From positions 1 through 45,688 of the forward strand of contig DUIB01000064.1 of assembly GCA_013330595.1 (NCBI GenBank): a stretch of 45,688 nucleotides of DNA, in the 5' to 3' direction. The position numbers and the translations under genes were made by a program. Of this stretch, positions 38,377 to 45,688 are shown piece after piece. This DNA comes from Candidatus Woesearchaeota archaeon (GTDB lineage: Archaea; Nanobdellota; Nanobdellia; Woesearchaeales; UBA9642). The notes under the pieces are model-generated. The model worked only from the letters and a program-made list of their open reading frames with translations. It was not told the DNA's origin and searched no databases. Within the stretch, counting starts at the first letter, position 1. Each line of letters starts with the position of its first letter.

Positions 38377-39092
38377 TATCCACCGAATAATTTTGCAATA
38401 TCATCAAGATTGACATTCTTGGAATCCTTCTTTGGTTTATCATCTTGTTTTGCATCATGTTTGATAGGCTTTTTTTCTTTATCGTGCTCTTTCTGATTAT
38501 CATAATCTTTTTCCTTCTTATGCTCTTTTTTGCTATCTGCAATATCCTTTTTTGCAGTTTCTTCATGCTCTTCAATATGATGTATTTTTTTTTTATGTTT
38601 TATATCAGTATGCTTATTGAAGACCTGCTCAAAATACGGCTTTAATGTTTTTTTCAATTTATCAGCCTGTTCAGCATTCATCTCATATTTTGGCAATTCC
38701 AGTAATCCATCATTCTCTTTTCTTGGAAAAACATGAATCAATACATGAGGGGCTTTTTGGCCAGCAGCCATGCCATTTGCAATGAATATTGAGGTTCCTT
38801 GGCATTGCAGGGTTTTCAGTAATGTGTTTGACATTAATTTCACAGTATCAAACATATGAGCTAAAAGATCATCAGGGATATGCGGCAAAATCATGTAATG
38901 CTCTTTTGGCATGATCAGAATATGCCCTTCAGATGCAGGATTAATGTCAAGTATGCATATTGCCTTATCATCCTCATGCAATACTTTAGAAGGGATCTGT
39001 TTAGTTGCAATCTTGCAGAAAATACAGTTCTGCTTCTGGAGCTCTGCAATCTCCTCTGCAGACATATTGCTTGTGTCAATCTCATCAGGCAT
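38376..39092 (-). CDS. HIT-superfamily protein, variant triad (HVLIH), long charged C-terminal tail
   Basis: CIFCKIATKQIPSKVLHEDDKAICILDINPASEGHILIMPKEHY...PHVLIHVFPRKENDGL; Lys/His/Asp-rich tail. Confidence 0.8.
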   Translation of the reverse strand: MPDEIDTSNMSAEEIAELQKQNCIFCKIATKQIPSKVLHEDDKAICILDINPASEGHILIMPKEHYMILPHIPDDLLAHMFDTVKLMSNTLLKTLQCQGTSIFIANGMAAGQKAPHVLIHVFPRKENDGLLELPKYEMNAEQADKLKKTLKPYFEQVFNKHTDIKHKKKIHHIEEHEETAKKDIADSKKEHKKEKDYDNQKEHDKEKKPIKHDAKQDDKPKKDSKNVNLDDIAKLFGG

Positions 39093-39203
39093 GATAATAC
39101 TTCAATAAGCCGATATATAAATTTTGCTGTCCGCACATGATAGATCTTTTTCAATCGCTGATATTGAATAAAATACTGGTGCAGGAGTATTTCTGCATTA
39201 TCT

Positions 39204-40169
39204 CTATATAAGATAATATATGTATGCCATATAGCATATTACTAACAGAATTCCCTGCCATCTTTTCAGGATGTGTTTCTCTCCAATGAAAAGTGCTATA
39301 AACAATAATGCTGTTGCTAACATTGCAACAATAACGCTGAAGGCCAACGATTCATTGATTGTGATTGTGTGCAATAATGATCCTATACCTAGTATGAATA
39401 GCATATTTATTATATTTGATCCAATAATGTTTCCTACAATAAGATCTGTTTCTTTTTTCAAAGCCGCCTTAACGCTAACAAATAGTTCTGGAAGTGAAGT
39501 TCCGGCTGCTATGATAGTGGCTGATATGAAGAATTGTGTTATGCCAATATTCTTTGCTATTATGACTGCAGTATCAACAGTCATTCTTCCTCCAATATAT
39601 AATGCAATAGTTCCAATGATCAATGCGCCTATAAGCATGTACATTTTATGGAATTTAGGATCTGCCAGCTTGATTTCTTCCTTAGTTTCTGTACTTTCAA
39701 GCCTTTTTTTGACAATTATGTCTGACGTGTAATAAATGAATACCCCGAACAATGCTATAAGAATAATCCCGTCAAAAAATGATAATTTATTACTCATTCC
39801 TAATAATGGTTTGTTGATTATTATTAATAATACTGTTAGCGTGAAGAAACTGAAAGGAATTTCCTTCCATATAGTTGTGTGGCGGAAGATCAAAGGATAG
39901 ATCATTGCACCAATTCCTAATATCAAAAGTATATTTGCAATACTGCTTCCGACAAGATTTCCTAATATAATGTCGGAATTTCCTGATATAGAGCCTGCTA
40001 TGGTGACAAAGAGTTCAGGAAGTGATGTTCCTAATGCTACGATTGTCAGTCCAACGATTAATTTATGTATGTTGAATTTTTTCGCAAGTGATGCGGCGCC
40101 CTCTAATAGCCAATCCGCACCTTGTATCAATAGGATTAATCCTGCAACCAAATAGAGATATTCTTGCAT
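39204..40169 (-). CDS. Sodium/calcium exchanger (CaCA family)
   Basis: Duplicated motifs ALGTSLPELFVTIAGSISGNSDIILGNLVGSSIANILLILG and AAGTSLPELFVSVKAALKKETDLIVGNIIGSNIINMLFILG. Confidence 0.93.
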   Translation of the reverse strand: MQEYLYLVAGLILLIQGADWLLEGAASLAKKFNIHKLIVGLTIVALGTSLPELFVTIAGSISGNSDIILGNLVGSSIANILLILGIGAMIYPLIFRHTTIWKEIPFSFFTLTVLLIIINKPLLGMSNKLSFFDGIILIALFGVFIYYTSDIIVKKRLESTETKEEIKLADPKFHKMYMLIGALIIGTIALYIGGRMTVDTAVIIAKNIGITQFFISATIIAAGTSLPELFVSVKAALKKETDLIVGNIIGSNIINMLFILGIGSLLHTITINESLAFSVIVAMLATALLFIALFIGEKHILKRWQGILLVICYMAYIYYLI

Positions 40170-40312
40170 GTCATATTTATAGGACTATTGTTTATTAATT
40201 TTACTTATATAAAATATATTTTTGATAATTTTATACATAATTTTCTTTAGATAATTTTTTATCAAAATATTTATAAATGACAAATCTGGATATGGATTAG
40301 AGAGGTGATCTG

Positions 40313-43003
40313 GTGTTTTTTGATGAGAGTATAAAGGATGTATATTTAAGGCTGAATTCTAGTGAAAAAGGCTTGACATCAGTTGAAGCTCAGGACAGAT
40401 TATCAAAGCAAGGATTGAATGAGATTGATTCTGGGAAAAAAATAAGCATATTCAAATTGTTCATTAATCAATTCAAGAATTTCTTAGTTATATTATTGAT
40501 ATTTGCCGCATTATTGAGTTTGGTTACAAAGGATATTCCTGAGTTTTTCGGAATTATCAGTATTGTATTATTAAGTGTTATTCTAGGATTTGTGCAGGAG
40601 TATAGGGCAGAAAAAGCCATGGAAGCCCTGAAAAAAATATCTGCCCCTTTTGCAAAAGTGATAAGAGATGATATGGAGCAGAATATTCCTTCAAAAAAGA
40701 TTGTTTTAGGTGACATTATCATATTGGATGAAGGAGATATAATCCCTGCAGATCTGAGAATAATAGAATCACAAAGCATTCAGATAGATGAAAGCTCGCT
40801 AACAGGAGAAAGTATGCCTGTAAAAAAGACAACTGCTGAATTAAAAGGTGTTCTATCAATAACTGAACAGGAAAACATGGCTTTTATGGGAACAATAGTA
40901 ACATATGGAAAAGGCATCGGAATTGTTGTTAATACAGGAATGAAAACTGAATTCGGAAAAATAGCTCATTCTATACAAAGTATAGAGGAACAACAAACTC
41001 CATTGCAAATCAAATTTGAAAAAATGGCAAAGCAATTAAGCATTGCGGTATTTGGATTAGTATTCCTTGTTTTTATCTTAGGATATTTCAGCCTGAAGAT
41101 GGATATTGCGGTTTTGTTCTTATTCTCATTAAGCCTGGCTGTTGCTGCTGTTCCAAGCAGCTTGCCTGCAATTGTCACAATAAGCCTTGGATTAGGAGCA
41201 AAAAGATTGGCATCAAAGAACATGATAATCAAGAAATTGCCTGCAGCAGAAAGCCTTGGATCAGTTACAGTAATATGCTCAGATAAAACTGGCACAATAA
41301 CAAAAAACCAGATGACAGTAACCAAATTATATGTTAACAATAAGATTATTGATGTTACAGGTTCTGGATATGATCCTGAAGGCCAATTTCTTTTCAATAC
41401 AAAACCTGTTGATAACAAAGTTCTTGAGCCTCTTCTTAGAGCAAGCTATTTATGCAATAATTCTAAACTTGTCTTTAACAAATCCTGGACTATTATCGGA
41501 GACAGCACAGAAGGAGCATTGATTGTCGCTGCAAAGAAATCCGTTAAGGATGAATCATATTTTGAGGAGAATTTTGTCAAGAAAAGTGAACTGCCATTTG
41601 ATTCAGACAGAAAAATGATGTCAATTATTTATGAGAATCTCCTTAACAAAAAAACTGAGGCTTATGTTAAAGGAGCTCCTGATATAATACTGAAAAATTG
41701 TTCATATATCTTGATTGATAAAAAAATAATAAGATTAACAAATAAGGATAAAGAAAAGATATTGAAACAGAATAATGATTTTGCAGAATCTTCATTGAGA
41801 GTTTTAGGAGTTGCATACAAAGACGTTACAAAAATAAGAAAAACCGAGACCTCAACAATCGAAAAAGATCTTGTATTTATCGGATTAACTGGAATGATTG
41901 ATCCTCCAAGAGAGAATGTTGATCTGGCAATAAAACAATGTGAAGATGCAGGAATTAAGGTAATGATGATTACAGGAGATCATCCTATAACTGCAAAAGC
42001 TGTTGCTAAACAGATTGGATTGCTTAAAGACGGGGATCTAGTAATTACTGGAGCTGAGCTTGATCAAATGTCAGATGCAGTTCTTGAACAGGAGATTGAC
42101 AATATTAGAATAATTGCTAGGGCATTGCCTATTCAAAAAACAAGGATTGTTGATGCATTGCAGAAAAAAGGCAATGTTGTTGCAATGACAGGGGATGGTG
42201 TGAATGATGCTCCTGCATTAAAGAAAGCAGATATTGGGATTGCTATGGGAATTATTGGAACAGATGTTAGCAAAGAGGTTGCAAAGTCAATACTTGCAGA
42301 TGATCATTTCAACACTATTGTAAATGCGATTGCAGAAGGAAGGAATATTTATGATAAAATTATTAAGTCAACAAAATATCTTTTGGCATGCAATGCAGGT
42401 GAAATTTTATCAGTTTTCCTTGCAATATTAATGAGATTCCCTTTACCTATGGTACCGTTGCAATTATTGCTTATGAATCTTCTTACAGATGGGTTGCCTG
42501 CTCTTGGCTTGGGATCAGAGAATGCAGAGGATGATGTGATGAAAAGGCCTCCAAGAGACCCTAAAGAGAATCCTATAACAAAAGAGATGTTAATGCTGAT
42601 AATATTTTTTGGTATTGCAATGGGCTTAGGGACATTGTTTGTTTTTATCAAATATTTGCCTCTTGGCGAGAGTTATGCACAAACAATGGCATTCACCACA
42701 TTAGTGATGTTTGAGATGTTTGCTGTGATGTCGGCAAGAAGCTTTGCATCTTTCAAAAAACTTAATCCATTCAGCAATACTTGGCTTACATTAGGAATTA
42801 TTAGTTCAATATTGATTCAAATAGCCGTGATTTATATTACTCCATTGCAGACAGTTTTTGGAACAGTTCCAATAACATTAGTTGATTGGATAATCATTTT
42901 ATCAGTTTCAAGTCTTGGATTTATAATGATGGAAATAAGCAAGCTTTTGATTAAGCCGCATTTTTTAGCAAAATTTAAAAAGCGCTCAGTCCAGGTTAAT
43001 TAA
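40313..43003 (+). CDS. P-type cation ATPase (Ca2+-type, P2)
   Basis: [60 protein letters not shown]. Confidence 0.93.
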   Translation: MFFDESIKDVYLRLNSSEKGLTSVEAQDRLSKQGLNEIDSGKKISIFKLFINQFKNFLVILLIFAALLSLVTKDIPEFFGIISIVLLSVILGFVQEYRAEKAMEALKKISAPFAKVIRDDMEQNIPSKKIVLGDIIILDEGDIIPADLRIIESQSIQIDESSLTGESMPVKKTTAELKGVLSITEQENMAFMGTIVTYGKGIGIVVNTGMKTEFGKIAHSIQSIEEQQTPLQIKFEKMAKQLSIAVFGLVFLVFILGYFSLKMDIAVLFLFSLSLAVAAVPSSLPAIVTISLGLGAKRLASKNMIIKKLPAAESLGSVTVICSDKTGTITKNQMTVTKLYVNNKIIDVTGSGYDPEGQFLFNTKPVDNKVLEPLLRASYLCNNSKLVFNKSWTIIGDSTEGALIVAAKKSVKDESYFEENFVKKSELPFDSDRKMMSIIYENLLNKKTEAYVKGAPDIILKNCSYILIDKKIIRLTNKDKEKILKQNNDFAESSLRVLGVAYKDVTKIRKTETSTIEKDLVFIGLTGMIDPPRENVDLAIKQCEDAGIKVMMITGDHPITAKAVAKQIGLLKDGDLVITGAELDQMSDAVLEQEIDNIRIIARALPIQKTRIVDALQKKGNVVAMTGDGVNDAPALKKADIGIAMGIIGTDVSKEVAKSILADDHFNTIVNAIAEGRNIYDKIIKSTKYLLACNAGEILSVFLAILMRFPLPMVPLQLLLMNLLTDGLPALGLGSENAEDDVMKRPPRDPKENPITKEMLMLIIFFGIAMGLGTLFVFIKYLPLGESYAQTMAFTTLVMFEMFAVMSARSFASFKKLNPFSNTWLTLGIISSILIQIAVIYITPLQTVFGTVPITLVDWIIILSVSSLGFIMMEISKLLIKPHFLAKFKKRSVQVN

Positions 43004-43028
43004 AGATAAAAGAAAGAGATGATATATA

Positions 43029-43244
43029 ATGAGTTATGGATTTCCCAGGCCAATATTGTTCAAGATCGAGAAGATAGTAGGATTCTTGTTATTCATCATA
43101 GGATTATTTGCAGTTCTTAAACTGTTCGGAGTTCTTAATGAGAATCTTCTTGTGCCAAATCAATACATGGCTTGGTTCACAGCAATTGTCTGCGTGATCT
43201 TCGGCTTTATCCTAATGAGCCATAAACAGCACGGGATATATTAA
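43029..43244 (+). CDS. Small two-TM membrane protein
   Basis: 71-aa hydrophobic ORF following ATPase. Confidence 0.6.
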   Translation: MSYGFPRPILFKIEKIVGFLLFIIGLFAVLKLFGVLNENLLVPNQYMAWFTAIVCVIFGFILMSHKQHGIY

Positions 43245-43302
43245 TTTGATTGCGTATAGTTCTGTACAATACATTTTTAAAACTATTACGATTCTTAGTA
43301 TT

Positions 43303-44343
43303 ATGGATAAATCTGCTGAGGAAGTATGTGATGAATGTGATGTTCCTGAAAATGAATATGATCCGCATAGTCTAGAGAAGATCTCGAGAAACATTGACAT
43401 TAAGAAGAGATTTGAGGATCATTATAGATTATTGTTAGGAGAGGATTATGATAAGTTTATGAATTATTCTTTATCATACATAAGAAAATGCATCAGAGTA
43501 AACACTTTAAAGGCATCTGTTGATGATATAAAGAAAAGGCTTGATGAGAGATGGAATCTTCATGAAATACCTTGGTGTAGACAAGGATTCTGGATTGATT
43601 TCAAGGATGGAAAAAGATTTGATCTAGGAAATCTTATTGAGCATCATCTAGGATATATTTATATCCAGGAATCAGCATCAATGATACCTCCTGTAGTTCT
43701 TGATCCTAATCCTGGAGAAAGGGTTCTTGATCTTTGTGCAGCCCCGGGATCAAAGACAAGCCAGATTGCAATGTATATGCAAAATAAGGGAATTATTGTT
43801 GCTAATGATGTTTCTGGAATGAGATTAAAAGCATTAGGGATGAATCTGCAAAGATGTGGTGTAAGAAATTCAATAATAACAATGATGCAGGAGAATAAAT
43901 TCTTATGGATAAAAAAACAGAATCCTAATATTGAATTTGATAAGATACTTGTTGATGCACCCTGTTCAGGAACAGGAACAATAAGAAAATCATTGAGGAC
44001 AATCAAAGAATGGAATCCGTTGTCCATAACAAAACTTAGCAAGATACAAAGAAACCTTATTGATGCAGGATTTCAATTATTAAAATCAGGAGGAACAATT
44101 GTTTACAGTACATGCACTATTGAGCCTGAAGAGAATGAGGCTGTTGTTTCTTATTTGATTGATAAATATGAAGATGCAGAATTGCTTGAAATAGATTCTG
44201 AATCACTTGGAATAAAAAGAACTCCATCAATAATAAAGTTTCAGGATCTTCACATAAATCCTGTAGTAAAGGAATGCCTAAGATTACATCCATATGATAA
44301 TAATACAGAAGGCTTCTTTATTGCTAAGATAAGGAAAAAATGA
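43303..44343 (+). CDS. RsmB/NOL1/NSUN-family RNA m5C methyltransferase
   Basis: VLDLCAAPGSKTSQIA, DKILVDAPCSGTGTIRKS, GGTIVYSTCTIEPEENEAVV; ORF extends to 43246. Confidence 0.95.
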   Translation: MDKSAEEVCDECDVPENEYDPHSLEKISRNIDIKKRFEDHYRLLLGEDYDKFMNYSLSYIRKCIRVNTLKASVDDIKKRLDERWNLHEIPWCRQGFWIDFKDGKRFDLGNLIEHHLGYIYIQESASMIPPVVLDPNPGERVLDLCAAPGSKTSQIAMYMQNKGIIVANDVSGMRLKALGMNLQRCGVRNSIITMMQENKFLWIKKQNPNIEFDKILVDAPCSGTGTIRKSLRTIKEWNPLSITKLSKIQRNLIDAGFQLLKSGGTIVYSTCTIEPEENEAVVSYLIDKYEDAELLEIDSESLGIKRTPSIIKFQDLHINPVVKECLRLHPYDNNTEGFFIAKIRKK

Positions 44344-44356
44344 GAACCTAAAGGGA

Positions 44357-45628
44357 TTATTCATTATCTTCAATTAACCACTTCCAAACAGGTTTAATTA
44401 TTATTTTTCTTCCTTTTATCCTCTCTTCATCCTCTTCATTGAGCGTTAATATCAGGCCTTGCTTTAGCTTATATTTCTTTAAGGCATCCATTAGTCCATT
44501 AATCTCTCTTTCCTTATTTTCATCTGTTAATTCATAGCATACTTGTATTGCATTTATTATTTCCCGATTTTTTACGATAAGGAAATCACATTCAGTTTTA
44601 TTAGAATGATAGAATATGTCTATATTTGTTTTTAAGTGATTGAAGACCAGATTTTCCAGCAGCCAGCCTTTATCCTTAGTTACTTTCTTTGAAAGGATAT
44701 TGATGAAACCATTATCTAACACATATAGCTTTTTGTCATTTATTATCTGTCTCCTGATCGAATAGTCAAACTTATTTATTGTCTTAGCAAAATAAGTCTC
44801 CTCAATATATGAGATGTACTTCTTTATTGTATTGACGCTTTTTATGCCTATGATTTTTCTTATAGAGTTATAACTGAATCTGTTTGAGAAATTTGTTATT
44901 AGTAATGAATATAATTGCCTTAATAGGTATATGTTACTTACTTTATATCTTACTGCTATATCTTTGACTATGACGTCATCATAAACTCGTGATAAAATCT
45001 CAGGATCGCCATAGATTATATATTCTGGCATGCCTCCATTTACAAGATATTCCTCAAAGAGTCTTTTTATCTCTGTCCTTTTTTCAACAATATAAAATGA
45101 TTCTTTTGTGAGCTCAATTCCCTTGAATTTCATAAATTCAGTGAATGAAAAAGGTTTTACTATTATGTCTATATGCCTGCCTGTAAGCTTTGTGCCAAGC
45201 TCCCTGCTCAATAATGTGGCGCTTGATTCTGTGATGAAAAACTTAAAGCCTTCTTCGTATAATCTTCTTATGAATATCTCAAATCCGCTAATGTTCTGAA
45301 TCTCATCCAGAAAGAAGGTTTTTTGATTTCCGAAAAGTCCTATCAATGCCTCATGCAGCCTGTTGAATTCCTTTGCAGGAAAATCCATTAATCTCTCATC
45401 CTCAAAATTGATATAGAAAAATTTTTTATCATCATATTCTTTTCTTATTATTTGCCTTAGCAGAGTAGATTTTCCTGATCTCCTTAGTCCGGTAAGGACA
45501 ACTATGTGAGGCAGCCTGATTTTTGATCCTATTGTCTTCAATATGGTTCTCTCTAAGCCATATGCCTTGTTTAGGATTGTTTCTTTTTGCCTTATCAGGA
45601 TCTCCTTTATCTCATTTTCCGAAAGCAT
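44357..45628 (-). CDS. AAA ATPase with DUF4143-type C-terminal domain
   Basis: VLTGLRRSGKSTLLRQII, KTFFLDEIQNISGFEIFIRRLYEEG, NLVFNHLKTNIDIFYHSNKTECDFLI. Confidence 0.9.
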   Translation of the reverse strand: MLSENEIKEILIRQKETILNKAYGLERTILKTIGSKIRLPHIVVLTGLRRSGKSTLLRQIIRKEYDDKKFFYINFEDERLMDFPAKEFNRLHEALIGLFGNQKTFFLDEIQNISGFEIFIRRLYEEGFKFFITESSATLLSRELGTKLTGRHIDIIVKPFSFTEFMKFKGIELTKESFYIVEKRTEIKRLFEEYLVNGGMPEYIIYGDPEILSRVYDDVIVKDIAVRYKVSNIYLLRQLYSLLITNFSNRFSYNSIRKIIGIKSVNTIKKYISYIEETYFAKTINKFDYSIRRQIINDKKLYVLDNGFINILSKKVTKDKGWLLENLVFNHLKTNIDIFYHSNKTECDFLIVKNREIINAIQVCYELTDENKEREINGLMDALKKYKLKQGLILTLNEEDEERIKGRKIIIKPVWKWLIEDNE

Positions 45629-45688
45629 AATACAGAAAATATCATCTTACTTATAAAGGTTGTCATTATAATTGCATAAAATTGATGG

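Overview
AT-rich archaeal chromosomal window. Archaeal markers include aCPSF1, proteasome beta, EF-1A, EF-2, S10, S28e, L24e, L7Ae, class III pilins and a GxGD prepilin peptidase. Gene style suggests a DPANN/Woesearchaeota-like genome, but that is inference. Main blocks: (1) 1-9.1 kb, a type IV pilus/Tad-like secretion locus (ATPase, two TadB/C-like membrane proteins, pilin-like proteins). (2) 9.2-13 kb, proteasome beta, aCPSF1 and two paralogous unknown proteins. (3) 13.3-14.0 kb, a strongly structured candidate ncRNA next to a truncated tyrosine-recombinase N-terminal domain. (4) 14.0-22.7 kb, a dense copper/heavy-metal island (two zinc-finger/TM/cupredoxin proteins, an HMA-HMA membrane protein, a CopA-like ATPase, an HMA chaperone, a duplicated-domain protein, SHOCT, and small Met/Cys/His-rich proteins). 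(5) 22.7-27.5 kb, a thiol-redox block (thioredoxin/YyaL-like/CcdA fusion, CcdA, DsbA-like) with a divergent membrane wHTH regulator. (6) 27.6-45.6 kb, EEP nucleases, translation genes, HIT proteins, Ca2+ transport, an RNA m5C methyltransferase and a DUF4143-type ATPase. The most unusual signal is a family of self-complementary elements inside the pilus locus: two identical 135-bp copies (2569-2703, 8502-8636) and one divergent relative (7795-7986). All three have terminal inverted repeats starting TAGT and ending ACTA, apparent 3-bp flanking direct repeats, and a shared three-way-junction core whose hairpins differ in sequence but keep pairing. Other multi-hairpin intergenic elements lie at 11779-11876, 21869-22075 and 35483-35602. 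All calls come from reading the sequence and ORF track; no searches or folding programs were run.
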